Origin: Reichenbachiella sp. 5M10
Lineage (GTDB): Bacteria > Bacteroidota > Bacteroidia > Cytophagales > Cyclobacteriaceae
Direction of reading: 5' to 3'
Assembly (NCBI RefSeq): GCF_002742335.1
Contig: NZ_MDGR01000007.1
Span: 4,344,501-4,408,500, forward strand
DNA: 64,000 nucleotides
The notes beneath the pieces are model-generated. The model did not search any database. It was not told the DNA's origin and saw nothing but the letters and a program-made list of their open reading frames with translations. The translations under genes were made by a program, and so were the position numbers. This document shows, in pieces, positions 1 through 8,308 of the stretch (position 1 is its first letter; each line of letters opens with the position of its first letter).

Positions 1-1
1 G

Positions 2-451
2 TTGATCCATTTCAAGCCAGTGACCGAGTCTCTCAAGTTTTTGAAGAAGGAGGTTGTCGACACCATCTTTGTGGCCAACCGCGGAATTGATGTGTTGTTT
101 CACAACGATGAGATATTGATTCCCAATACCGTATTCACCTCCAACCTGACGAACATTGAGTTTTTGGCGTACTACAACAAAAAGATTGAGTTTGGTTTTA
201 ATCTCAAGATAAGTGTCAGTGATCTGCTATTCAAATCCCAAAAGAAAAAGAAGGCCAACATTGAAGCAGACAATGCCAGAGTCAAAGGCATCAACTATTA
301 CATGAGTGCTCGTACAATCGACGAACAATTGGATATTCGCTCTCTCAAAAAGAAAGAATATGCTTGGCAAGAAAAGCTACTCAAGACCCGCTACAAGCAA
401 GTCGATCTGCTCATGGACCAGCACATGGCCAAAGACCTCCCTACTCCTTGA
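2..451 (+). CDS. AsmA-like protein, C-terminal end (5' truncated by window)
   Basis: The frame is open to the left edge, so only the last 149 or so residues are visible and the true start lies outside. The segment reads like the C-terminal part of Bacteroidota AsmA-like envelope proteins: a beta-rich stretch with a phrase of the type 'ILIPNTVFTSNLTNIEF', then 'IEFGFNLKISVSDLLF', followed by a charged lysine-rich tail. In that family this region resembles repeat units of large inner-membrane-anchored proteins linked to outer-membrane lipid homeostasis. It ends 17 bases before the convergent DUF4249 gene. The family call is inferred from the motif style only; another large periplasmic protein is possible. 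Confidence 0.5.
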   Translation: MIHFKPVTESLKFLKKEVVDTIFVANRGIDVLFHNDEILIPNTVFTSNLTNIEFLAYYNKKIEFGFNLKISVSDLLFKSQKKKKANIEADNARVKGINYYMSARTIDEQLDIRSLKKKEYAWQEKLLKTRYKQVDLLMDQHMAKDLPTP

Positions 452-468
452 TTTGAACTATTGATAGA

Positions 469-1407
469 TTAGTCCTCTTTGGGTACTTGGGAGATGTCTA
501 GTTTTTTGCCATCTGCTGAGACTGATGACACACTAAAGAATCCCAATACCATGGTTTCTGAATCAGAGTCTAGGGGGCTGAGGTTACTTTTGACATTGCT
601 CATCGGTGTAGCAAAGAGCTCCCCGAATCCCCCAGGCCGGTTGGTTTGGACTTGGATTTCGTTGAGGTATTCGTAGGTCTCGTTGGTGATGGAGTGTAGC
701 TCCACATATAGTGAGTCTCCGTCTTTATAGGGGGAGCTTATGCCTAGGTCATTATCGTCGGATTCGTCGTAGGGGTTGACCCCCTCTCGGACGGGCACGA
801 TGAATACCAAGTTGTCGACTCCTTCCCCTCCGATGCCTGCGTCATAGGCGATGTTTATTTCTTCAGGTTTGCCCAAAAACTGACCATTCTTGTAGGCTTT
901 GATCCAATAGGTATCACCAGCTCCTTCAGGGTCTTTGGCCCAAAACTCACCAATGTAAAATATTTCTTCTGTACCAAACCCCGAGATCTCTTCGTAGCGA
1001 AAGGTGACACTGTCCATGGGCGGTACTCGGTTCATGGTTGAGGTGGAGACGAAGCTTTCGTTGTGGGCAGTGATAGTCAGTACAAAATCATCTCCTACGG
1101 ATCCAAAACCAGTAGGCGAAGTATAGATGCCGTTTTCTAAATGAGTAAAAGTGACGGAGGTTGCGGGATCACCATAAGAGACTGTGACGATGGCGTCTGT
1201 CACTCCGATGATTTGCGTACTGTCAAAGTAAGGCTGGGTCATGGCTACCAAGATACGTTGCTCTTCATTTTTGTCATTGATGAAGGCGTCCACAACCAAG
1301 ACAGGGTCTTCGGATTCTAAATTTGGATAGATGCGGTCGTCACAAGAGATTAGCAAGGCCAAGTTTAGAACCATGAGGGTGTGTATCCATATATTTTTCA
1401 TATCCAT
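469..1407 (-). CDS. DUF4249 lipoprotein, partner of TonB receptor
   Basis: A 312-residue protein with a lipoprotein signal peptide: hydrophobic stretch, then L-I-S-C with the lipidated Cys at about residue 22 (Cys followed by Asp-Asp). The mature part begins with the 'DPVLVVDAFIND' phrase typical of DUF4249 proteins, which occur beside TonB-dependent receptors in Bacteroidota. Its start codon overlaps the receptor stop by one base (TAATG), so the two are probably translationally coupled. The likely role is a surface or periplasmic partner of the receptor in uptake of an unknown ligand. The substrate cannot be deduced. Family call fairly sure; function inferred from neighbour. Confidence 0.8.
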   Translation of the reverse strand: MDMKNIWIHTLMVLNLALLISCDDRIYPNLESEDPVLVVDAFINDKNEEQRILVAMTQPYFDSTQIIGVTDAIVTVSYGDPATSVTFTHLENGIYTSPTGFGSVGDDFVLTITAHNESFVSTSTMNRVPPMDSVTFRYEEISGFGTEEIFYIGEFWAKDPEGAGDTYWIKAYKNGQFLGKPEEINIAYDAGIGGEGVDNLVFIVPVREGVNPYDESDDNDLGISSPYKDGDSLYVELHSITNETYEYLNEIQVQTNRPGGFGELFATPMSNVKSNLSPLDSDSETMVLGFFSVSSVSADGKKLDISQVPKED

Positions 1408-3782
1408 TAAAATCTAAAGTTATACGAGATGGAAGGAATGATGGTGCCGATGATAGACACTTGTCTTGCTTCCGTCTGGGGAAGTTGGTAGTTGACAGGT
1501 CGTACGTCTTCTTGGGTGAAGTAGATGGAAAATGGGTTTCTACGTGCATAGACGTTGTAAGCAGAGACGACTAGCTCACTATGAAACCGTTTGTTCGGTA
1601 CTGGCTTGCCTAATTCGAAGGTGGCAGATATGTCGAGTCTGTGATAGTTTGGGATACGGACATTGTTTCGGCTATCGGCGTTGTTTTGGGGCACGACATA
1701 GGAGCCCTGTATCACGTATTTGGATTTGGGGTAGGTTGTCGGAGTGCCTGAGACGAAGGTGAAGTTGGTCGAGAGGGAGATACGGTCTGTCAGTGCGTAG
1801 AATGCCGCTACTTTGAAGTTGTGCAGTTGGTCGTAGCGTGTCGGGTACCAGTTGCCGTCGTTGATACCGTCTACTTGGAGTTCGGTACGAGCTGCAGTGT
1901 AGCTGACCCATCCAGTGAGTTTTCCTGTATTTTTCTTGACCATGAGTTCTAGGCCATAAGCACGACCATCACCACTGAGCAGATCTCCTTCAAGGTACTC
2001 GTTGATGAGTAGTTCAGCTCCATCGATGTAGTCAATCTGGTTGTAAGTTAGGCGATAATAACTCTCTATAGAGACTTCATAATCGTTGTTGGGGCCGAGA
2101 TTTCGAAACCATCCAGCGGCCAATTGGTGCCCTGTTTGGGGTTTGATGTTGTTGCTACTTGGTGTCCATACATCTAGGGGATTGGAGGCGGTAGTATTGG
2201 ATATGAGATGGATATATTGTGCTGTTTTGTTGTAGCTGAGTTTGACACTGTTTTTGATGTTGATCATGTACTTGGCAGATAGCCTAGGCTCAAGGTTGTT
2301 ATAGCTTTGGATCACTTCGCCTTGATCGTATTCTTGTTCATGGTTGAGGGGTTTTCTTTCGCCAGCGGGAGCGTCATCATAGTAGTAGGCTGTGCCAGGT
2401 CCTATGAGCGAATAGTGTGAAAACCTTAACCCGTATTCTACTTGTAGGTTTTTGCCTATTTTTTGGTTGTTGGAAAGGTAGAGGGCAGATTCGATGGCGT
2501 ATTTCTCATCCAGTCTAAAAGGGACAGTTTCCCCGTCGCTCGTGACCTTGGCGTTGGCAGGGTCGAAGACTTCTAGGGCGACTTCACCGCCAAAGGCGAG
2601 TTCATTGTTTGGGTTCAAAAAGAACGTAAACTCAGGTTTGAAATCATAAGTACGAATGCGGGAGTTCCAATCGAATTGATCATTTTGATCTTCACCAAAA
2701 GCGAGGACGTAATCATAATCACTGAAGAAGACGGTGAAGTTGGAGAAAAGGCGTTTGCCAAATATGTGGTTCCAGCGAGTGGTGGCTGTTCGGTTGCCCC
2801 AGTTGAAACCCTGTTCCTTGTCAAACTTGAAGTTGTCTCTGCCCAAGTAGCCAGAGACAAAGACTCGGTTGTTGGGGTTGATGTTGTAGTTGGCTTTTAG
2901 TGTCAGGTCGTAGAAATTGAGCGCTGCTCCTCCGTCAAAGACATCAGTGAAGGGCCGTGCCAAGACGTCTATGTAGGAGCGTCTAGCAGCGAGGACAAAG
3001 GAGGCCTTGTCCTTGACCAAAGGGCCCTCGATAGCCAGTCGGCTAAAAATCGTACCGATACCGCCTTGCGCTTGAAACTTCTTGTTGTTACCTTCTTTCA
3101 TGCGGATATCCAGTACCGAGGAGATGCGCCCCCCATAGCGAGCAGGTATCCCTCCTTTGATCAAATTGACATCTTTGACTGCATCCGGGTTGAAAACCGA
3201 AAAGAAACCCAGCAAGTGAGATGAGTTGTAGACAGGCGCTTCGTCGAGCAGCACCATGTTTTGCCCTACACTGCCTCCACGTACGTTGAACCCCGAGGCA
3301 CCTTCTCCTACAGTTGCGACACCAGGGACCAGCTGCAGACTGCGGATTACATCTGCTTCTCCCATGAATGAAGGAATTTTTGTGATCGTCTCTATGTCTA
3401 GCTTGTTGCTACTCATTTGTAGGTCGGTGACGTTGGCATCATCAGCGGTGGAACTTACTACGACCTCTTCAAGCTGTGTTCCTCCTTCGCTTAATTCTAC
3501 GTCGAGACGTTGATCACTTTGGCTGAGGTCTACAGTTTGTGTGCGGTTGTCATAGCCAATGTAGCGGGCTTGGATTTGATATTGGCCAGCAGGCAACGTG
3601 AGGGAATAAAAGCCATAGACGTTGGTGACCACTCCATTGGAGGTGCCTTCTACTACGACAGTTGCACCGATGAGTGTTTCTCCATTGCTGGCATCTTTGA
3701 TATAGCCACTGACGGTATAGTCCTGGGCAATACCCGTCAATGCCCATCCTAGCAAGAGATGAACCAATAAGATTTTTCTCAT
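1407..3782 (-). CDS. TonB-dependent outer-membrane receptor with carboxypeptidase-regulatory-like domain
   Basis: A 791-residue outer-membrane receptor. Residues 1-20 form a signal peptide ending in GIAQ. Residues about 22-105 are the carboxypeptidase-D regulatory-like beta-sandwich ('SGYIKDASNGETLIGATV'). The plug follows at about 120-235 with 'LQLVPGVATVGEGASGFNVR' and 'GGIPARYGGRISSVLDIRMK'. The rest is a beta-barrel ending in aromatic 'YNFRF', as expected for BAM insertion. Family knowledge: active transport of a large or scarce ligand energised by TonB/ExbBD. It is followed directly by the DUF4249 lipoprotein gene. It lacks SusC/SusD features, so glycan uptake is not implied. Confidence 0.9.
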   Translation of the reverse strand: MRKILLVHLLLGWALTGIAQDYTVSGYIKDASNGETLIGATVVVEGTSNGVVTNVYGFYSLTLPAGQYQIQARYIGYDNRTQTVDLSQSDQRLDVELSEGGTQLEEVVVSSTADDANVTDLQMSSNKLDIETITKIPSFMGEADVIRSLQLVPGVATVGEGASGFNVRGGSVGQNMVLLDEAPVYNSSHLLGFFSVFNPDAVKDVNLIKGGIPARYGGRISSVLDIRMKEGNNKKFQAQGGIGTIFSRLAIEGPLVKDKASFVLAARRSYIDVLARPFTDVFDGGAALNFYDLTLKANYNINPNNRVFVSGYLGRDNFKFDKEQGFNWGNRTATTRWNHIFGKRLFSNFTVFFSDYDYVLAFGEDQNDQFDWNSRIRTYDFKPEFTFFLNPNNELAFGGEVALEVFDPANAKVTSDGETVPFRLDEKYAIESALYLSNNQKIGKNLQVEYGLRFSHYSLIGPGTAYYYDDAPAGERKPLNHEQEYDQGEVIQSYNNLEPRLSAKYMINIKNSVKLSYNKTAQYIHLISNTTASNPLDVWTPSSNNIKPQTGHQLAAGWFRNLGPNNDYEVSIESYYRLTYNQIDYIDGAELLINEYLEGDLLSGDGRAYGLELMVKKNTGKLTGWVSYTAARTELQVDGINDGNWYPTRYDQLHNFKVAAFYALTDRISLSTNFTFVSGTPTTYPKSKYVIQGSYVVPQNNADSRNNVRIPNYHRLDISATFELGKPVPNKRFHSELVVSAYNVYARRNPFSIYFTQEDVRPVNYQLPQTEARQVSIIGTIIPSISYNFRF

Positions 3783-3832
3783 GAGAAAGTTTTAGATTGA
3801 TTTTTGGATAGAATAATCACGCCGAAATATAA

Positions 3833-3844
3833 CCCTACGTAGGG
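3833..3844. promoter_or_regulatory. 12-bp perfect palindrome upstream of TonB receptor
   Basis: The sequence CCCTACGTAGGG is a perfect 12-base palindrome 51 bases upstream of the receptor start. On the reverse strand it lies just before TATATTTC, a one-mismatch version of the Bacteroidota -7 box. Its position fits an operator for the receptor-lipoprotein pair, but no regulator is known and the role is inferred. Confidence 0.3.
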
Positions 3845-3915
3845 ATAGGTTCTGTGGTTGATGCAAAGATGAAAAAAGGAAGGCAAAGGTTGCTCTCTAC
3901 CCAGTTAAAAGTATG

Positions 3916-4359
3916 TTATTTTCTATGCTGAGCTTGGCAATGGCGGATAAAATCTTCTACCTCTACAGCCGCGATGGCTTCACCGATGACATCTAGAGGT
4001 AAGTTTTCGATTTTGGTGAACCGGACACAGGATTTCCCCATATCTAGCTTTTTGCCAGAGGCTTGGTAGTCGTTTTCAAACTTCTGTTTCAAGCGTTTAT
4101 CACAGTATACCCCACTGAGGTACACTGCCATGTGCCTTTTTTGGGAAGCAAGTGCTGCATAGAGAAGAGGTTTCTTGTTGTAGGTATCAGGATAGATGTC
4201 CAAGGGGATCTCATAGGAAATCATGCCCCAGTTCATGGTTTCAACATAGCCGTTTGGGAGATGAGACAAGATGAGTTCGCGGATTTGGGAGATTTGGAGG
4301 CGTCGGTCGTCTGGGAGCTCGTCGAGGTATTGTTGTACGGTGGAGGCTTTACTTTGCAT
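3916..4359 (-). CDS. DUF1801 domain protein
   Basis: A 147-residue cytosolic protein. It has the DUF1801/YdhG layout: an N-terminal helix 'TVQQYLDELPDDRRLQISQI', then 'MNWGMISYEIPL', then 'LYAALASQKRHMAVYLSGVY' and a C-terminal 'KSCVRFTKIENLPLDVIGEA'. The family fold is small alpha/beta and the biochemical role is not established. It stands alone, 133 bases downstream of the receptor start on the same strand, so it probably has its own transcript. Length matches the family. Confidence 0.85.
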   Translation of the reverse strand: MQSKASTVQQYLDELPDDRRLQISQIRELILSHLPNGYVETMNWGMISYEIPLDIYPDTYNKKPLLYAALASQKRHMAVYLSGVYCDKRLKQKFENDYQASGKKLDMGKSCVRFTKIENLPLDVIGEAIAAVEVEDFIRHCQAQHRK

Positions 4360-4461
4360 GTGCGTGGATGGATTTGGGTACTAAATTTATAAGCTTATCC
4401 TGTGTTTTTATAGCAAAATAAATTTAGATTGAAAGGAGGAAGCAATTGGCTTTCCGTTCAC

Positions 4462-5181
4462 ATGATTAATTTTGTGAATCGAGAAAATAATTACCCCCAA
4501 AGAATGACTAAGGAATTAGAACATGCGGAAATGCTCTCTATGGAAGAGTTTGGTATACTGTGTTTTACCAACTCATACTATCTAGATGATGAGCTCAACA
4601 ACAAGATTGAGGTGGTGATGACTTCCAAACCGACCTATTTTTGGATACCTATCTTGTCTCATCTGATTCGTTCTACAGAGCTGACCAATGAGGATATCAA
4701 AGTGTTTATTGAATTGTCACTCAATTCGCTGATGACGAAAAATGAAGTTCGCTGGAACAACCGAGCTCTTGGTATCGAAGGAATGCTCGCTACGTTGGAG
4801 TCTGTATTGTTTTATACCTCTCGTATCAAATTCAACAATCCGGTACTCGAACACCAGAGTTTGATAGGGTCGTTCATTGATGAGATTTTGGAAAGGCTAG
4901 AAAGTCATGGGCTCATCGAGGATCATAATATCGAGATGCTAAACGGATCGCCTAGCGTGATGATGGGACTGATGCCACTTGGTTTTACTAAGCGTACCGC
5001 CTTGGGGGAGGAGATATATCTCAAACTCGTGAGCAAGTTTAGAAACATGGAGCTCCAAAAGGAGGTCAAAGGCAATACGTATGAATATCACTATCGTCTC
5101 AATGATCTGTGGGAGATATTTAAGAGGAGCTTGTTCACTATGGAAGAAACCTACGGCCCGACCAAAAAGCCCAAAAAATAA
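4462..5181 (+). CDS. hypothetical protein, 239 aa
   Basis: I do not recognise this protein. It is soluble, mostly helical and acidic, has no signal peptide or membrane segment, and ends in a lysine/proline-rich tail 'TKKPKK'. The frame stays open up to a TTG at 4429, but that start would place the purine-rich GGAGG (4435-4439) inside the gene. ATG at 4462, or ATG at 4504, is therefore preferred; the start is uncertain. Its stop overlaps the start of the next small gene by one base (TAATG), so the two are probably a translation-coupled pair. Confidence 0.6.
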   Translation: MINFVNRENNYPQRMTKELEHAEMLSMEEFGILCFTNSYYLDDELNNKIEVVMTSKPTYFWIPILSHLIRSTELTNEDIKVFIELSLNSLMTKNEVRWNNRALGIEGMLATLESVLFYTSRIKFNNPVLEHQSLIGSFIDEILERLESHGLIEDHNIEMLNGSPSVMMGLMPLGFTKRTALGEEIYLKLVSKFRNMELQKEVKGNTYEYHYRLNDLWEIFKRSLFTMEETYGPTKKPKK

Positions 5182-5426
5182 TGAGTCACTGTGTCACGGG
5201 GAAAAACTGCTATGATTCGTTGGGTGAGGCAGAACAGGCGCTGATCGAAAACTGGATTCGCTACCAGCACGAGCAAGAGTCTGGCCCTCGCAATGTCTAT
5301 CTATGTGACGATTGTGGTACGTATCATTTCACCTCACGTGGAGAACTCAGTGATGTCATCCTAGATAATCTCAGCTACATCAAGTCACAACGTATCGCTA
5401 GAGAATGGGAGCGTAAGCTACGTTAG
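5181..5426 (+). CDS. small zinc-ribbon-like protein, 81 aa
   Basis: An 81-residue protein starting at an ATG that overlaps the previous stop (TAATG). It contains C4 and C10 near the N-terminus and a 'YLCDDCGTYHFTS' segment with a CxxC knuckle and a nearby His, suggesting one small structural zinc site. The C-terminal half is helical and basic. Function is unknown. The tight coupling to the upstream 239-residue protein suggests they act together. The zinc-binding idea is inferred from Cys spacing only. Confidence 0.65.
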   Translation: MSHCVTGKNCYDSLGEAEQALIENWIRYQHEQESGPRNVYLCDDCGTYHFTSRGELSDVILDNLSYIKSQRIAREWERKLR

Positions 5427-5509
5427 GATATAATCCATTGATCCTCAGTTAGGAAAAGTTTAGCCAACAGGGGCTCTTTCATTAAATTTCTATATTTTGA
5501 AGCTAGGAT

Positions 5510-5546
5510 AGACAGTCGTCTGTCTGTAGTCAGTCCTGTATGACTA
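5510..5546 (+). promoter_or_regulatory. two tandem small hairpins in leader
   Basis: AGACAG-TCGT-CTGTCT (5510-5525) is followed at once by TAGTCA-8 nt-TGACTA (5527-5546). Both stems are perfect 6-mers, and they sit 14-50 bases before the ATG of the 181-residue membrane protein. They could structure its leader RNA, or be chance. Confidence 0.3.
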
Positions 5547-5559
5547 ACCTGGTGGAAAA

Positions 5560-6105
5560 ATGAACGATTTTCTAGACAAGCATGGGTACCGAATATACGA
5601 AGGAGCGACGTTTGTGTTGATCCGTCATCACAGCCGCTCAACAGGGTGTGTACATACGATATTTTTGTCTGTCGTGGTGTCCATGACTATTCTGTCTCTA
5701 TTTTTCTTCTTTACACTGGGAGACCCGACACTTTTGTTGGTATCTGTATTGGTTTCAGCGGCTTATTTGTTGGAACTAGAGCGGAGGCGTCGGGATGTCA
5801 AAAAGGTACGTTTGGATTTCGAGAAAGAGGAGTTTCAGGTGTTGAAGAAGGGCAAAGCAAGGCATTTCATGTTTCGTCAAGTGATCGAGGTAGTCTGTAC
5901 GAGTGAGCACATCGGCAGTTATTCGTCTGCCCATCGACGTACAACGGAGGAGTACAAGCGTGAGATCAATGTGCTGTTTCAAGACGGCTATGTGATGACT
6001 ATTTTTTCCATGATATCGGATTTTGCTGAGCCCGAGCCTGAGTCGGAAGAGTTGGTAGACTGGCTGGATAGGATTGTCAAACCGGAGCGACGGCTTTATT
6101 CTTAA
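5560..6105 (+). CDS. hypothetical two-TM membrane protein, 181 aa
   Basis: I do not recognise a named family. Residues about 31-52 and 55-72 are two closely spaced hydrophobic segments forming a membrane hairpin. They are followed by a very basic 'ERRRRDVKK' stop-transfer stretch and a cytosolic domain of about 110 residues with alternating strand/helix character, plus an acidic 'EPEPESEE' patch near the end. The arrangement is reminiscent of small PH-like or membrane-anchored cytosolic domains, but this is inference. The ATG follows GGTGGAAAA. It is the only gene between the 81-residue protein and the helicase, and structured DNA follows its stop. Confidence 0.6.
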   Translation: MNDFLDKHGYRIYEGATFVLIRHHSRSTGCVHTIFLSVVVSMTILSLFFFFTLGDPTLLLVSVLVSAAYLLELERRRRDVKKVRLDFEKEEFQVLKKGKARHFMFRQVIEVVCTSEHIGSYSSAHRRTTEEYKREINVLFQDGYVMTIFSMISDFAEPEPESEELVDWLDRIVKPERRLYS

Positions 6106-6107
6106 TG

Positions 6108-6206
6108 TTTTGATAATATATGAAGAGGAACATTGCCTGAGAAAATACCGTATTTCGAGTCAGAAAGTAATGGCAGTGTTCCATTATCAAAGACACAGCG
6201 GCTGTG
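6108..6206. repeat. large nested inverted repeat plus adjacent hairpin
   Basis: Starting three bases after the preceding stop, TTTGATAAT (6109-6117) pairs with ATTATCAAA (6183-6191). Directly inside, GGAACATTGCC (6127-6137) pairs with GGCAGTGTTCC (6172-6182) with one G-U wobble. The apex holds AATAC-C-GTATT (6144-6154). A second hairpin, CACAGC-G-GCTGTG, follows at 6194-6206. There is no U-run, so it is not a normal terminator. Possible identities are a structured RNA, a non-coding RNA gene or a small palindromic element. Confidence 0.5.
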
Positions 6207-6314
6207 GCCAAGCAAGAGCAGACAGTCGCGATCGAGGTTTTACCAACAGGACGCCTCACGAGCAGCTGGTTTTTTGACCGGCTTTTTTTGTGCCTACTTC
6301 CTTATTATTCCCCC

Positions 6315-6322
6315 TATCTTTG
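6315..6322 (+). promoter_or_regulatory. -7 box TATCTTTG of DEAD-box helicase gene
   Basis: A perfect TAnnTTTG, the -7 consensus of the Bacteroidota primary sigma factor, 22 bases before the GTG at 6344. A TTG at 6288-6290 is a loose -33 candidate. Initiation here would leave a leader of about 15 nt and excludes the upstream GTG at 6290 as start. Confidence 0.5.
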
Positions 6323-6343
6323 TGGCTCACAAACAATCGCATC

Positions 6344-7459
6344 GTGGCTACATTTTTAGAATTAGGTATATCCAAAGATCTCGTCAAAGGTCTCAAAGAA
6401 CTAGGCATCCATACTCCCTCGGAGATACAAGCAGCGACTATCCCTACGCTGGTGTCTACTGAGACGGACTTCATCGGTCAAGCACAGACAGGTACAGGCA
6501 AGACAGCAGCATTTGGCTTACCCCTACTCTCCAATATCGACCCCAAGATGGATCAAGTACAGGCGGTGATTTTAGCTCCGACGAGGGAGTTATGTCAGCA
6601 GATTGCCAAACAGCTCTTCAAGTTTACGAAGTATTCGGACAAGGTATTTGTAGAGGCGGTGTTTGGAGGGGCTCAGATCGATGAGCAAATCAGTAGGCTC
6701 AGACGTCCAACACAAATCGTGGTAGCGACTCCTGGTAGGCTAGTAGACCTGATCGAAAGAAAAGCGGTACGTCTTGATCTGGTTAGAACAGTGGTACTGG
6801 ATGAAGCGGATGAAATGTTAAGCATGGGGTTCAAAAAGGAGCTGAACAAGATCCTTGACATGACATCTGGTGAGCGTCACATTTGGCTGTTTTCTGCGAC
6901 GATGCCTCCAGCGGTCAAGCAGATTATCAATACCTATTTGTCGCAAAAGGCGGTGAAAGTCGAGTTTAAGAAAAAGAGTTTGGTCAATGAGAGCATCACA
7001 CATCAGTATGTGATATGTGATGCGCAACAAAAGCTGCAAGTCTTGTTATCGTTTTTGCAATCACAACGCGACCACCGAGGGCTAATTTTTTGCAATACGA
7101 AAGCTGCTGCTCAGACTTTGGCCAAGCAACTCATTGCCAAAAATATCAAGACGGGAGCCCTAGAGGGAGACATGAAACAAAAGGAACGAGACAAAGTGCT
7201 CCGTGCATTCAAAAACGAAGCACTGCAGATCCTCGTGGCTACTGATGTCGCTGCGCGTGGGATAGATGTCAAGGATCTGGCCTATGTACTCCACTACCAA
7301 GTGCCGCAAGATGTGGAATATTTCATTCATAGAGCTGGGCGTACGGGTAGAGCGGGTCAGTCTGGCTTGTCGATGTGTCTCATCGAGGACCGTGAAGAGA
7401 AAACTATTCGTTTTCTCGAAAAGGAACTAAAAATCAAAATGCAGCGCATCAAAAACTGA
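6344..7459 (+). CDS. DEAD-box ATP-dependent RNA helicase
   Basis: About 371 residues, a minimal DEAD-box helicase core. Visible motifs in order (from GTG 6344) are: Q motif 'GIHTPSEIQ' near the N-terminus, Walker A 'AQTGTGKT' at about 47-54, 'PTREL', 'ATPGR', DEAD box 'VLDEADEML' with DEAD at 153-156, 'SAT', 'VATDVAARGID' and 'HRAGRTGRAG'. It unwinds RNA duplexes in ribosome assembly, mRNA decay or cold adaptation. It lacks the long basic C-terminal tail of RhlE or CsdA types. The frame is open to GTG 6290, but the conserved start 'FLELGISKDL' and the -7 box support 6344. Confidence 0.92.
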   Translation: MATFLELGISKDLVKGLKELGIHTPSEIQAATIPTLVSTETDFIGQAQTGTGKTAAFGLPLLSNIDPKMDQVQAVILAPTRELCQQIAKQLFKFTKYSDKVFVEAVFGGAQIDEQISRLRRPTQIVVATPGRLVDLIERKAVRLDLVRTVVLDEADEMLSMGFKKELNKILDMTSGERHIWLFSATMPPAVKQIINTYLSQKAVKVEFKKKSLVNESITHQYVICDAQQKLQVLLSFLQSQRDHRGLIFCNTKAAAQTLAKQLIAKNIKTGALEGDMKQKERDKVLRAFKNEALQILVATDVAARGIDVKDLAYVLHYQVPQDVEYFIHRAGRTGRAGQSGLSMCLIEDREEKTIRFLEKELKIKMQRIKN

Positions 7460-7471
7460 TGATGGATCGGA

Positions 7472-8158
7472 TCAATGCAGCGGTTCACCGTTGAAATCTG
7501 TGGAGAGAATGTCGCTCATGTAGTCGAAAAATGGTCGCATGTTTTGAAATTGTTCTGCAACGAGTTCATGGAAGTCGACGCTGTGGACTTCTCTCTCCGT
7601 AAAGTCATGACGAATCAAGAATTGCTTGTAACGCAACAAGTCAATGGCTGGATCGTCGGCTTCAAATCCTCTTGGGTAGGTTTTGAGTCGTGCACCGAGG
7701 AGTTGACCAAAATGTAGTTTGAACTCTGCTGCGTCTAGTATCTCACGAAGTGGCTCTGGGTCGAGCTGAATTTGTTTGCGGATGTGCAGCAGGTCTGCTG
7801 CATTCGGTCCCCAAAATCCACCGATGACATGGGTATGGTGTGGTTCGAGGTGGTAGTAGTACCCCCCACGACGCAGGGCAGTGGCCCGACGAAATCCCCC
7901 TCCGAAGTAGGTGCTATAGGGAGTCTTGTCTTTGGAAAAGCGTACGTCTCTATAGATGCGGTGGAGACTCTTTTTGCCTGTGGGTGTTTCGATGAGGTCG
8001 GACTTACTTAGAGATTGGTGTAGTTTTTCCGCGAAAGCGATGACTTGCTGGTGAGCCTTTAGATAGGTGTCCTTGTGCGTGTTGAACCACTCTCGGTTGT
8101 TGTTGTTTTGTAGTTGGTTGAGGAAAGCAAAAGGCTCCTTCAGTGGATGATTGGGCAT
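7472..8158 (-). CDS. DUF2461 (TIGR02453) family protein
   Basis: About 228 residues from the ATG at 8158, which begins the conserved 'PFAFLNQLQNNNNREWF' N-terminus; an upstream start at 8197 would add 13 unconserved residues. Other hallmarks are 'RIYRDVRFSKDKTPYSTYFG' and the tail 'PFFDYMSDIL'. The family is widespread in bacteria and of unknown biochemical function. The gene is convergent with the helicase (12-base gap) and divergent from the MarR gene. Confidence 0.9.
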   Translation of the reverse strand: MPNHPLKEPFAFLNQLQNNNNREWFNTHKDTYLKAHQQVIAFAEKLHQSLSKSDLIETPTGKKSLHRIYRDVRFSKDKTPYSTYFGGGFRRATALRRGGYYYHLEPHHTHVIGGFWGPNAADLLHIRKQIQLDPEPLREILDAAEFKLHFGQLLGARLKTYPRGFEADDPAIDLLRYKQFLIRHDFTEREVHSVDFHELVAEQFQNMRPFFDYMSDILSTDFNGEPLH

Positions 8159-8175
8159 GTGTTGTATGGTAATAT

Positions 8176-8297
8176 TTGTAGCAATAATACGATACAATTG
8201 GGAGGAGAGGGATGTCTGGTGTTAATATTTGAGGGATATGGTTTTATCCGTCTCATGCGACAACCATTTGACGCAAGTCTGCGTATATTTGTTGCAA
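8176..8297. promoter_or_regulatory. three TTGnnGCAA sites between divergent DUF2461 and MarR genes
   Basis: TTGTAGCAA (8176-8184), TTGACGCAA (8268-8276) and TTGTTGCAA (8289-8297) lie in the divergent region. The third sits in the perfect 10-base palindrome TGTTGCAACA (8290-8299), and the second and third start 21 bases apart, two helical turns. Position over and beside the marR -7 box fits a MarR-type autoregulatory operator. This is inference. Confidence 0.4.
8284..8291 (+). promoter_or_regulatory. -7 box TATATTTG of marR-MFS operon
   Basis: A perfect TAnnTTTG 17 bases before the ATG at 8309, with no good -33 TTG at standard spacing. It overlaps the palindrome TGTTGCAACA, so a bound regulator would block it. 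Confidence 0.5.
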
Positions 8298-8308
8298 CAG
8301 GAAACAAG

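Noticed and set aside
6133-6462. Open frame over the inverted repeat and helicase start
   Set aside because: Out of frame with the helicase and composed of the palindrome; no conserved features.
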